The position numbers and the translations under genes were made by a program. Below are positions 9,633 to 20,100 of a stretch of 41,103 nucleotides of DNA, piece after piece; within the stretch, counting starts at the first letter, position 1, and each line of letters opens with the position of its first letter. The stretch comes from Gamarada debralockiae (taxonomy: Eukaryota > Ascomycota > Leotiomycetes > Helotiales > Hyphodiscaceae). The notes under the pieces were generated by a model, which saw only the letters and a program-made list of their open reading frames with translations, did not search any database and was not told the origin of the DNA. The stretch spans positions 1 through 41,103 of the forward strand of contig NXFV01000326.1 in NCBI GenBank assembly GCA_002803225.1, given 5' to 3'.

Positions 9633-11105
9633 ATGTCGTCCTCCAAACACCCTTTCATTGGACAATTAGTCCACAGTCTCTCCTTGAAAGAGCTTCAAAT
9701 CCTCCCCGCCGCAGCACTCAGTGTCGAAAGTGGAAAAATCGCCTTCCTCGATCCATCATGCAGAACTCTCGAAGATGCTCATTCAAAATATCTCTCCTTT
9801 GCCTAGAGCTCTTCCATCGTACTGTCGCCAGCCCAATTTCTCTTCCCAGGTCTCATCAACACCATTTCCATCTACCACAATACCCTAATCTAGCGCTGGG
9901 GATGGAAGGAACGCTCAGAGAATGAGTGCGCAAATATACCGGTCACATGGAGGCATCCTACTCGGACACTTCGAAAGCAACATGAGTTACTCTCCTCGTC
10001 CAGAAAGAACTCGAGATCGGAACTATGACAGTGGCCATACAACACAACAATCCATACCGACTCAACAAGCATCCTGGCTGATATGTACCTCAAATACGGC
10101 CAACGTGTCAGATGAGCTGGTTGCTATGGCAACGGTTGTGTACACATATCTCGGGTTCTGGCAACCCTACCTTTTCTTCCCTCCTTAGATATCTGTGAAT
10201 ACATGATTTTACCACACAATATCGTCTGATTCGACACAACGAGCAGTAATCGGCCATATGTGCATCATGGGCAAAGCCTCCCACGGAAACGTTGAAAACT
10301 CAACCGAGGAGTCTCTTTCAGATACTCAGAAGACACTCGACCACATAGCTAAAATCGATCCGGACGTTAAACTCATCTATCCCTGTATTTAACCCCGCGG
10401 CGGACCCTGGGCTCCTCCCGACCTCATAGAAGGAATGGGCCAACTCTCTTCCGGCGGAGCAAGCAAGTTGTACGTCCAAGGCCACATATGCGAGACGCCC
10501 GATGATATTGAACATATGCTCAAATCACACCGAGTTCGAAGACGTATGGCGAGATGTACAAAGCTCATGGATTGATGCATCGGAAGAGCATTATGGTGCA
10601 TTGTGTCCAGCTCACTGAGACGGACATGCAAATCTTGAAAGAAACGAAAGCGGGTATCGCACATAATCCGAACTTGAATACTTGGCTTCGGGCCGGTGTT
10701 TACCGAGTGAGAGAGTTGTTAGATAGAGAGAGGTATTAAGGTTGGGCTTGCGACGGATTGTTCGACGGGTATTCGACTTTCATGTTGGATTCTATGGGGC
10801 GGGCTTCGAATGTCTCGAGACATCTCTCGGTGCAAACTGGTGACGACAAAATACTTTGAGCTTCAACGAGATTGACTTCTTAGGTACGCTGCGGAGTGCG
10901 CAAGTCTTGGGTCTGGATAGCAAGATTATGAATGTTGAAAAGGGGAAGGAGTTTGATGCTTTGCTTGTGGATGCCGGAGGGAAGGATTGTATCCATACTG
11001 ATGGCTGGGGCGAAGATGATTTAGCTTGGGTAAGAAGTAGGTTTTATTGGGAATGATAGGAGTATTCAACGGGTGTTGGTGAGTGGGAAGGAGGTTGCGG
11101 GAAGG
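9633..11105 (+). pseudogene. Decayed guanine deaminase
   Basis: The relic starts with an ATG at 9633 (MSSSKHPFIGQLVHSLSLKE) and reaches a stop at codon 58. Beyond it, other frames continue colinearly: SPAQFLFPGLI, then LPQYPNLALGMEGTLRE and a TGA where the family has Trp (about 9920), HMEASYSDTSKA, DTQKTLDHIAKIDPDVKLIY, a TAA after YPCI (about 10390) where the family has Gln, RGGPWAPPDLIEGMGQLSSG, YGEMYKAHGLMHRKSIMVHC, GIAHNPN, LDSMGRASNVSRH and DALLVDAGGKD, ending near NDRSIQRVLVSGKEVAGR. Guanine deaminase is a zinc amidohydrolase converting guanine to xanthine. The metal-binding HxH motif after FPGLI is destroyed (the matching site reads HHFHLPQ across a frameshift), although the HC motif survives. 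Clearly non-functional with at least four lesions. Confidence 0.9.
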
Positions 11106-11410
11106 ATTGGGTTGAGGTCTGAGATACTGTACCGTTATCAGGGATTGACAATGAGATGCAACCGACTTGCTCAGCTATAAGACTCCTTGGACCTTGAATA
11201 TCCATACCTGCGGCCATTTAAAAATAGAAGTGGCTGCTTTGATCAAAACCGGGCTTCAGCCTCGTCTCGGTCAGCCTTGCCTGACAATTTTGGTTTAGCG
11301 CGGCTTTCGATTTCTCTCGACCTCCGAACTTCGCGTTCTATTTTCGCCGGCACAAATACAACATCAATTTGCTTTCCAAATTTTCCAAACAGTACTCAAA
11401 GTACAATGCT
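11106..11410. other. Short gap between two relics
   Basis: About 300 bp after the deaminase relic hold no recognisable gene. The stretch 11340-11410 is a plausible leader for the following relic (A/C/T-rich before the ATG at 11411). Confidence 0.35.
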
Positions 11411-12080
11411 ATGAATGCTTCCACACCCGTAGCGAATCTGCGAAGCTTCCTCCGCCGCAACGACCTCTCATCTCTCGCTTGCAATATCACGCGATACATC
11501 ACTGGCATCCAACAGGAAGCCATGAAGTCAAGGCGTATTTCCCTGTCAATGACAGCTATGGACGGCCACGACGCATATCACTCGACCTCTAGGCCAAGTC
11601 TGCGTCCAAAAATGGACCTCCTCAGTACATCGGAAACCTACACTCGACGAAGTTCTCAAATCATACAACGAACCCGGCATCCTTTCTCGTACCACACGGA
11701 GATCTAGAAACCAAAAAGCTACGCCCTGGTCACTACGTTCTGCACAAGGTAGACACAGATAAGGCCCCCAAGACGAAGAAGCACACATTCAAACGTCCCG
11801 CAGCAGAGCTTCACTTCAACCCCAAAAGTCCTATCCGCTATTTCTTGCACATAATGTACAAGGGCTAGCTTTTAGTCAGCGAAGGCTTCAAGCTTGAGAT
11901 CCATGTGTATCGAAGTGTCGCAAAGAATCATAGTTTGTTCAAGGAAATGGTCAATGCAAACGTCCATTACCGTCCATTACCGTCCATTACCGTCCGGATG
12001 TGCTGCTCAAATTTATGCCGGAAAAGTCGGGGGATTGTTATCAAGCTGCAGACGAATCATGAGGAGGTTATTTGAGTTAT
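11411..12080 (+). pseudogene. Decayed gene of unknown function
   Basis: The first frame begins MNASTPVANLRSFLRRNDLS and ends at 11707. A second frame carries coding-like sequence across that stop: NPASFLVPHGDLETKKLRPG, HYVLHKVDTDKAPKTKKHTF and AAELHFNPKSPIRYFLHIMY, a TAG at about 11866, then EGFKLEIHVYRSVAKNHSLF. A third frame resumes with VLLKFMPEKS and LQTNHEEVI. The break between the last two is a 10-bp tandem repeat at 11961-11995 whose extra 20 bp shift the frame. Charge pattern and codon smoothness argue for a former protein-coding gene, possibly of a mitochondrial or RNA-linked protein given the basic, helical composition, but I do not recognise the family. Confidence 0.55.
11961..11995 (+). 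repeat. 10-bp tandem repeat, 3.5 copies (cgtccattac)
   Basis: The unit cgtccattac occurs three times in perfect tandem and is followed by cgtcc. Removing two units leaves codons AAC GTC CAT TAC CGT CCG GAT, which continue smoothly from NAN into VHYRPDVLLKFM, so the expansion (20 bp) is what breaks the frame. Confidence 0.9.
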
Positions 12081-12479
12081 AGGGTCTCTTTAGGCTAATG
12101 ATTCCTCGAACCCCCTTCTCACCACCAAAACCCTCCAACTTCACAGCTTTATTTCTGAAACTCAACTACGAAACTGTCGTGCCCGACGCCTATCTCCTCA
12201 AGAGGGGCGGGGAATCCCCACGAACCTCTTCGGGTCGGGGGAGCCCCTTACCCCCCATTTTCGTCAGGCTTAAGGGCGGCATTTCCAAAGTAGAGGCACT
12301 GGGACAGATTTAATGCCCGAATATCTAAGATATCAAGTCGAGTTTAGGTGTAGAGGCGGGGTCGGGGAATCACTAGCCTCTCTTTACTGGGAGGGACGAT
12401 CGGGCGGACAACCACACCAAGGGCCAGAATTTGGTGCACCGGGATACAAGACCCATTTACTTGCTGAGCGGAAGGGGCG

Positions 12480-12959
12480 TTGAAGGAGGAGAGAATTAGG
12501 CTGAGGGCGAAGGAAAGATTGGTGAAGTTGAAGGAAGAAAGACGGCGGGGAGGGCAAACAAGCAGGAGAAACACGATAGAGACAGGATGGCAGTCCACCA
12601 CTTCAGATATGGGAACATTCGAAGGGGCAGGCATTCAGTTCTTGGGTCCAACCTCCGCAACATTGACTTAGGACAAATCAATGAAGTATCTCAAGCAAAG
12701 TAAGAGAGTCAGAGTCAAATGCCCGAATCTTAACGCCAACAGCCGAGGACGCCTCGAGGACAGCTTCTACCATAACGGGAAGTTCACTGGGCGAAGTTGG
12801 GGACGTCGAGTTCAAAGTCCTGGGAAGAAATATTGGGAATCCGCTTTAGGGGTGCTTTCCGTTTCAGACCGACTGGTATCGTGGAGCACTCGATCAGTCC
12901 ATCTAATGCACGCGCTCGAACAATTGGGAATTTGTGAGTATTTCAGAAGTCTTATTTAA
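12480..12959 (+). pseudogene. Possible relic: one long frame with a single internal stop
   Basis: A continuous plus frame of about 160 codons is interrupted only by one TAG (12669-12671). Before the stop it is highly basic and coiled-coil-like (RLRAKERLVKLKEERRRGG), and after it reads DKSMKYLKQSKRVRVKCPN. No family recognised. It could be a later part of the relic at 11411, or a chance frame; the start is not defined by an ATG. Confidence 0.25.
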
Positions 12960-13970
12960 GTTTTCCCCTGATGACATGTCGATCTCAGAATACCACGGGC
13001 CACCGAGGCACTTTCGTGGGGGTTAGTGCTTTCTAGTGAGTGCTCGATCTGATAGTTATTTTGCGAGCTTGGTGGTGTCGTTCGCTTGCACTATCCTAAC
13101 ACGGATATCTCCTGCATATTGCAGCTTCACATGCAAGGCACGACATACTGCTTGAAACATGTGCTCCTTCTGTTCCTGGAATCAAGGCTCAAATTTTCTC
13201 GAATAAGGTGTGGCGGAGAAAACGGACGGCTCGGTAGTGGGTCACAGTTCCGAGTGACCCCTGAAAAAATCTCTTTCCGGCAGAGCTTGACGCCACAAGC
13301 TCGCACTCGCCACATCAACGCCCAACTATGTGGGGGATTTTCTTCTCGAAGACACATGGCAGGCACGAGATGACAACGCGTCTGAGGCCTGTCCTTAGTT
13401 AATCGGGCAAAGATGATGCATGTGAAGTCACAGGAGTTTCAGCTGCACGCATCTCAGCCTGCCATTGCGCGATTGCTCTAAATTTCTATTACTACTCAAC
13501 GAAAGGTTTGGAACAAAGTCCGCTTTTTGATAGTCTTGTTTGTCTCTTTCTAATTCCAAGTCAGGAAGTTAGAAACTCGAGCGAATGTCGCTACAAAATT
13601 GAAGCCCCACTTCAAATTTTCACACAGTATGCTTCAGTTACAGATTTCGATTTTACGTCCGCCAGTATTAAATTGAGCCTACCGTATCAGTTTTCAGACC
13701 TCTTTCTGTCAGTTTGCCGGTTTGCCGGTTCGATATTCTTGATCGCCACATTGAGTTTGCCTGGCGTCCGTGCTCGAGGCTGGTAGCGGCTTGCATTTCC
13801 CATTCGGGAAGCTGACATTGTTCCAGAAGGCGGAGAGATTTTCGTGACAAGCCTGGAACAATATTCATGCTGTTATTACCTATTTCAACTTTCCTACGTC
13901 TTCAGCCTATTCCCACCTTCAAAAGCAGAGATCCTTTTGTCATCCATCTTCATAAAAACGCTCATTGAAA
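12960..13970. other. Intergenic: upstream region of a Pth11-like gene
   Basis: No gene recognised in about 1 kb. ORFs at 13086-13373, 13508-13786 and 13844-14095 are short, overlap other frames, and have no domain-like content. The final 100 bp are the promoter and leader of the receptor gene at 13971; a short pyrimidine-rich stretch (about 13930-13960) precedes the ATG. Confidence 0.45.
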
Positions 13971-15223
13971 ATGGGTCTTGGACAAGAACAAAATCCCCCG
14001 ATTGCCTTTGGCTCACGCCAAGGGCCTCTGATTGCCCTTCAAGTCATCTTCGTGCTGGTTGCTCTCATCGTCTACTTCCTTCGATTATATACTAGGGCGT
14101 GTATTCTACGCTCTACCGGTAGCGATGATTATATCATGGGACTTGCGGTGGTATGTTGAATCCTTTATTCATATCCATCATCCGATTTCCCATTCATCTC
14201 ATCCCATATTCTGAGATCTAAGACTCACTCTTCAACTCAAATCCAGCTCTTTAGCATTGCAGTGGCAGTCAATGCATGCATCAGTACCAAATTCGGTTGG
14301 GGGAAGCACCTCTATGAAATCCCTACGACGAACCGCGGTCCAATTCTCCTCTGTATCTGGCTCTCCGAGCTTCTGTTCACGCTTTCGACCTCTTTCGTGA
14401 AGATTTCAATTCTTCTCTTCTATCTTCGCATCGCCGTCACCAAAACCTATCGTCGTGTGATATACGGAAGCATCGCATTTATCTCCGCGTGGGCTATTAC
14501 CTTCTCCACAGTTGTGATCTTTGTATGTTTCGAGTTCGTCAGACATTGATATTCAAGCTGATGGGTCATAGCAATGCCATCCAGTGAGCGCTTACTGGGA
14601 TCCTACGGCCACGCAGTGTTACAGCCCTGAGGTCGCACTGTTCATTCACGGACTCACCAACACTATGACGGATGTGTACATTTATGTCTTGCCGATGCAA
14701 ATGGTTTGGAAGACTCACCTGCCGAAACGCCAAAGAATTGGATTGTTGATCATTTTTGGAGCTGGTTTCTTGTAAGTTTTCAAGTTGAATATGGTATCCA
14801 TGCGACTGATTCATTCACAGGGTCTGCGTCGCCGGTGCTATACGTCTCTACTACTCAATCACCACCGAGGAGTCCGATGACAGCACATGGGACGGCTTCA
14901 ATCTCTGGACCTGGCAATCCATCGAGGTCAACTTAGGCATCGTCTGTGCTTCAGCGCCATGCCTCAAAGCACTCATTGCTCGCCTTGCCCCAAAACTTAT
15001 GGCGTCTCATAGTGCTAGCAGTATATCGAATACGCCTGCAGCACGCTATCAAATGAATGCGAGACGGAACGTTGGTAACCAACCTGATTACGTCCTGGAA
15101 TCTGTAGGAGAGAATAGGAAAGAGAATCAGCAAACAAGGGGGTCGAGTGAAAGTCAGGAAGGTCTGACGAAACCCCATCAACATACGCTGATTGCGAAGG
15201 TTGATGTGAGTCAACTGGTCTGA
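13971..15223 (+). CDS. Pth11-like integral membrane protein (fungal rhodopsin-fold family), 352 aa
   Basis: Four exons fit in frame: 13971-14150, 14247-14522, 14572-14771 and 14821-15223, with GT-AG introns of 96, 49 and 49 bp. The product has seven predicted membrane helices: PLIALQVIFVLVALIVYFLR; SDDYIMGLAVV into LFSIAVAVNA; LLCIWLSELLFTLSTSFVKI; VIYGSIAFISAWAITFSTVV; LFIHGLTNTMTDVYIYVLP; GLLIIFGAGFLVCVAGAIRL; and SIEVNLGIVCASAPCLKALI. Family landmarks are FGWGKHLYEI, VKISILLFYLR, CHPVSAYWDP, LTNTMTDVYIYVLPMQMVW and the TWQSIEVNLGIVCASAPCLK helix. The tail of about 90 residues is polar and Ser/Gln-rich. These proteins act at the plasma membrane, and in plant pathogens PTH11 senses surface cues; the ligand of this one is unknown. 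There is no CFEM domain at the N-terminus. A second member lies at 37525-39092. Confidence 0.9.
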
Positions 15224-15654
15224 TATCGGGTTCACGCAATTACGCTTTTATTAATGATCTCGTTCCATTTACTGCGCACAAATTCATTTTTTATTTTTCG
15301 AGATTCCAGCGAGGCTGCGACGTGCTGCTGATGAGTGCAGCTTATTCCCTGGCCAAAATCTGTGATTAGCCAGCTTGCCTTGAGTCAAGGAAAGCGCGAT
15401 TTGGATGGGCGAGTTTGGGAATCAATTCTAAGGACGATCATTTACATCGCCTCAACGATGGAGATCCTCGGATCGGATCGGAAGCGTGATACGAGCCACT
15501 TCGGCGACTTCAAAAATAACGAGTTTCTACTCCCACATTCCATTTCCTTCAACTTTTCTACCGAGTCCAACCAAGCGTTCAGCCCACGTATAAGTACTTA
15601 CACAACAAATTCGACGAGAAAATAACTTGCCGATCATCAGAAGCAACGATCGAT
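15224..15654. other. Intergenic gap
   Basis: No gene recognised. Contains the 3' flank of the receptor gene and possibly the leader of the acidic relic; an ORF at 15335-15625 has no recognisable content. Confidence 0.4.
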
Positions 15655-16002
15655 ATGGTATTCATTATCGGACAGCTAGAGGAGCAGATCGAGGAAGAGG
15701 AACAAAGCCAGGTTGAGGAGGAGCCGGTCTCCGACGAGCAAGAGACTGAAGAGGAAGCAGTCCAGGGTGGAGGCTCTAAGTAGGAGGAAGAATCAAGGGA
15801 AGGGTCCGAGGACGAGGAAAATGACGAGAAGCAGGATGGTGACGATGAGGAGGTAGAGAAGCCGATGGTAGATGAGGAGTTTGAGGATATGGCTGCTGTT
15901 GAGATTCAGCCAAGAGCCAACCGTCCATACGGACTCACGCAGGTCAGCAAAGCGGGGAAGCGTATGAGAGAGCGAGCGTTGAGCGCATCGGGAATATTTT
16001 GA
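15655..16002 (+). pseudogene. Relic of an acidic protein with one in-frame stop
   Basis: From the ATG at 15655 a 115-codon frame runs to the TGA at 16000-16002, interrupted once by TAG at 15781-15783 (codon 43). It opens MVFIIGQLEEQIEEEEQ, is dominated by Glu/Asp (EEESREGSEDEENDEK) and ends in a basic tail PRANRPYGLTQVSKAGKRMR. The acidic-then-basic pattern is common in chromatin or nucleolar proteins; no family was recognised. It could be a surviving fragment of a larger gene. Confidence 0.45.
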
Positions 16003-16480
16003 CGAGGCATTATGTGGAGCGAGTAGTTTGGTACGGCGAGCGATGAATTTGAAATGCAAAGCCTGCGAAGCTCCCTCAACTGCACTTTCAAATGCGGTTG
16101 AACAACAGCCTCAAAAGAGCAATTCAAAGATGTTCCGCGTGAGGCTGGCAGAGCTGGATTTGGCTTGAAGCTCGGCTCGCTAGAACATGGACTGTTACGC
16201 TTGAACCCCGCAAGGAGAAGTCTTCGCCCAATTCCCGCCGTTTCACCACCTCCTCTTCGCAACGGTGAACGAAACTCCGTGCTAGCCCTCCAGTGCAAGT
16301 GCATCCTTCAATTTCTAATTTGTCCAGGTTGCAGAAAAAGTTGTGCTTTGGCGGTCCATTCAGTCACCTATCCGCAGGCTTTTAATGCCTCTTCTGGAAC
16401 GCTATCGATCGTGCAATTGGCTCAACACTTTATCTTCGTTCACTGCCAAGGACATGTGACTGTATACAAGTAACAATTCC
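16003..16480. other. Gap between relics
   Basis: Nothing recognisable on either strand. Short ORFs at 15906-16304 minus and 16165-16473 plus overlap and have mutually exclusive frames with no domain signals. Confidence 0.35.
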
Positions 16481-16489
16481 CAACCGTAA

Positions 16490-17010
16490 GCCCAGGAGGT
16501 CTCACCATCACTGTTTCCGGAATCGCATACTCCCTCGCTACCAATGGCCAATCTCTCGATAGTAGCAGTACCACCATGGAAACTCTCAGTGCCGCGTGTC
16601 CGCCTACCTACATTTTCGCCGCTCGGACATTCATCGCTGGCGCACCACCCATCACCGTCTACAGGATAGTGCTTAGTCTGCAAGAAGGCGGAGCATCGAT
16701 CGTAGTAGAAGGAGGTGAAGCGATTGGATTATTTTTGAGTTCCTCATAGAGTATGTCATTGGTACGCGAACGCAGGGGGCCGGTGGTCCTGCAATCACCA
16801 TCTCTGGAACTATGATCAGCGTGGTGCCAGGTGGAGCAAGCGTTGTGATTGAAGAGACTACTACTCAAGGCGACGAGTGTTTTCTTGAGTACCGCAGTTC
16901 CGAGAGTAGTGACAACCTCCAAGGGACTAGCTGGGATTATCGTTAGTTTGGACTCTGGGAGTGATACTTTTGTTGGGGCTTGTGGGAGTTGGCCTGGTGT
17001 GATACCCTCC
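16490..17010 (+). pseudogene. Remnant of a mucin-like surface protein with Gly-rich repeats
   Basis: Plus-strand frames give the repeating signature found in fungal serine-rich, membrane-anchored surface proteins: SPGGLTITVSGIAYSLATNG, YIFAARTFIAGAPPITV, LQEGGASIVVEGGEA, a TAG near 16747, then (another frame) GGPAITISGTMISVVPGGAS. A stretch resembling the end of a stalk plus hydrophobic segment (LAGIIVSLDSG) follows. Stops and frame changes show that it is broken. The family is recognised by the alternating phrases of the form xxISGTxxSxxPGG; exact identity and boundaries are uncertain. Confidence 0.5.
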
Positions 17011-17176
17011 TTTGAGGTTTAGATAGAGCTAGTTAAGCTTTTTAACTGACTATTGCTCATTTGGTGGTAGCCTACACCTACACTCTTAACAGTGCAAGGG
17101 CGAGGTGCTGGGTGCCCTTCTGTCCTGACAGTCAGAATGATCGAAACACTGTGAGTGATCAACGCACATTACCCGG

Positions 17177-20100
17177 TCACCGAATGCACGTCCGAAGGAC
17201 CTTTTGACAAGCGTCTAGATCCCCTCCTCTGATGTGTTCAACTACGAAAGGAGCAGGCTTCTCAATCGTGACGGCATGAGATATTGCCCAAGGTAGAATT
17301 CCCTTTGGATGTTTCTCAGCCCAGCTTATCATTCGTTTTTCAAAAGCCTCTTCTTGTGCTTGCCCTCTTGCGATAAATCCCAATTTCTGCTCCTCCCATC
17401 TTGCCGGCACGGAGCTCCGGTCTGACAAGGCGTTGAGGTCGATCTTTGTTGCCGGTCCTTGTGTCGGCTCGAGGATCAATTTACCAATTTCTTCTCCTTT
17501 TCCATTCTTGAAATAGAAAGAGACATCGCACAAGACGTGCTTTGTGACGCGAGTGGTAGATTTTGCGTTTTTGTGCGGTGGGTGGGAGTGATCGTCATGC
17601 TCCTTATTAAATTTCACCGAATGATCCGTAGATTCTCTCACCGGGCCGCCATTGCTAGATCTAAGTGGAACTTCGAAGGTCAAGCTAGCTTTGCTCCTTG
17701 CGGCTCTTTGCCTAGCTAATTGACGGTCCTTGAGTGTTTTCATGGCTGATGGATCTGGCCGCGACTCGTCCCGAGCCGACTCGAGGGGAGATTTCGGCTG
17801 CCTCTGAGAATCAGCCTGAGAAGGCAGCTTGCTTAATTTTTGAACCCTCCAAACTTCAAACTCCTGGTCACTCAGCGCATATGAAGGATTGGGTGGTCCA
17901 CTTTCTAGCGCGATTGATGATGAGCCTTTGCAAGGCGATTTGTTCCGAGAATCTTTATCGAACAATGGTTCATGAACGGTAATACAGATTGTAGTGTACA
18001 ATACCGTATATGAATTGGCTTTCTGATCTGGTGTTTTTGACTTTTCCACCAGGGTCACACCTCGTGGTGCATACACTATACAGTGATCAGTGATGATGGC
18101 GAAGGTAGCACAGGCAACATCATCTTTGACCATTGACGTCCAGTGCGGGTCTATCCTTCTGCCATCCAAGCGATTTTTAGAAGTGATGTCCCATGCTTGC
18201 AAGCGACCGTCCTGTGCTACTCCGGTGCTTCTCAATATGCCCAAGAGAGCTCGAACAACCCTTGTAGTGATCGTTCTTCCCTCGCTGGTCACGGAATTCC
18301 AGATGTCGGCAAAAGAAGCACTGATGGGGAAATATTGAGCTATAATTTCGAAGTCCTCAAGTGTTGCAGAGTCTAGAAGATTTTTCAGGTGACTGTGCAG
18401 AGTTCTTGTCTGCTGTTTGAGAACTTTCCAAATAGTGGTTCTCCTTGAATGACCAGTGCAACGACTGATATCGAGGACGACTAGGTAATCTAGATAAAAA
18501 GGCAAGGGGGACTGCGATGAATCTGATCGCACACCCTCCATCCAGTTTTGCACAATAACGTCTTTTAACGTCCAGGCGGGATTGAATTTCCAGGTTTGTC
18601 CAAATGTCACATTCGCATGCATTCCTCCAGAGAGCTGCGCTGTCTTCGTATCAAGCTTCCAATATGGCTTCTTCGTTTCGAGTTCGAACGCAGGATACGA
18701 ATCGGAGTACCGTGTTATTGTCTTGCACCTGCAGACATCAGAAACCTGAAATGGTGAGCTATTTGAATTTCGACGTTTGTATTTCCCTCTTCGAGAATTC
18801 CCGGGACCACCAATTAAAAGTCTGTCGGTGGCAGGAATTGGGTGAGGGTTAACATTGGCGTCATGAGTCTCCCTGTCTATCCAGCCAAACCAATGACACA
18901 TAGTCTCTCCAGGTGACTGTTGGACATGCGAGTTGCGAAAGTCTGACGAGCGAATCACCCCACCACGCACTGATATCTCCGCTATAAGAGTCTGCTTTTC
19001 GTCGAAGTACTGCAGCCCTAGTGGCCCCCAGAGATCCGCGAAATCAGCGAGGAATATTGATAAATAATATGTTTCGGCTTGAAGGTTTGTGGGCGTGAAA
19101 TCGAGTTCTTGAGCTATGCTAAAAGCCCATACAGGGCGCTTGACAAACGAGTCGAGGCACTTTAGTCTGTGAGGCTCCATAATGATCGGCCTAGCGAGGG
19201 TTTCTATCTGTAGCTGAGAAATAGTGTCTTGCTCAGATACTAATTCGATTGCGCTCATATGCGACATAACAAAAGATACTAGACTAAGAAATAATACTGA
19301 GAGAGTTGAAGAGGCCAATTGACAAGCCTGGATAAGCTTTTCTATCGAAGTTTTTCTGTCGAGGGTAACACTGAAATCCAACCCAAGGTGTAGAAGGACA
19401 AGATGGATTGCCTCGGAGAGGTCGTCAAGAGTCTGCTCAAGTAAGGTCCACTCGGTGTTTGAGCAGCAATAGGTTTTGGCTTCCTCGTGGAGGCTGACTA
19501 GCGTCCTCAATGTCTCTATATCTATGGGAACAACTTGAAGCACAAATTGTCGTGTTCTTTGAACGACGATCGTATTGTATGTTGGCTGGCAGAATTTGCG
19601 TTCCACCAGGGAGTTTAATCCACTAGTAATGGATAAGGCCATCTCGAGATTTTTCGTGATAAGAGTCCTGATCTGAGCTTCTGCGGGTATAGAGCACGAA
19701 ATCGTTGGCAAAGGAAGTAGATGAAAGTTCCCTTTAGGCTGGATATGTGACATGAAGTCCTTTCCCAGATCATAAATTTGCTCTTGAAGCCTATTGATGT
19801 CGTCAAAGTATGCGTTGGGATTTTGAATGAACAAGTCGGGAGCTCCAAGCTGATCGCCTGTGTCACGAGTGGTCTGCATGGCTGCGTTTGGAAGGCCTGG
19901 GTTTATCAAAGCCGAAATCCTGCGTGCTGTTTTTGCTGCATCATCTTCAAGTTCTGGCGGGAAATGCTGTGGTGCTGCAGATGATTTAGGCTCCGCCCTA
20001 GACTCGAGCTGATGGCTGCCTTCTTTTTTGCTCTGGGAAGTATATGGCTTGTTGTAGCTTCGCCGTGCAGTTGTGTTGCGTATCGGACTATCCTCCTCTC

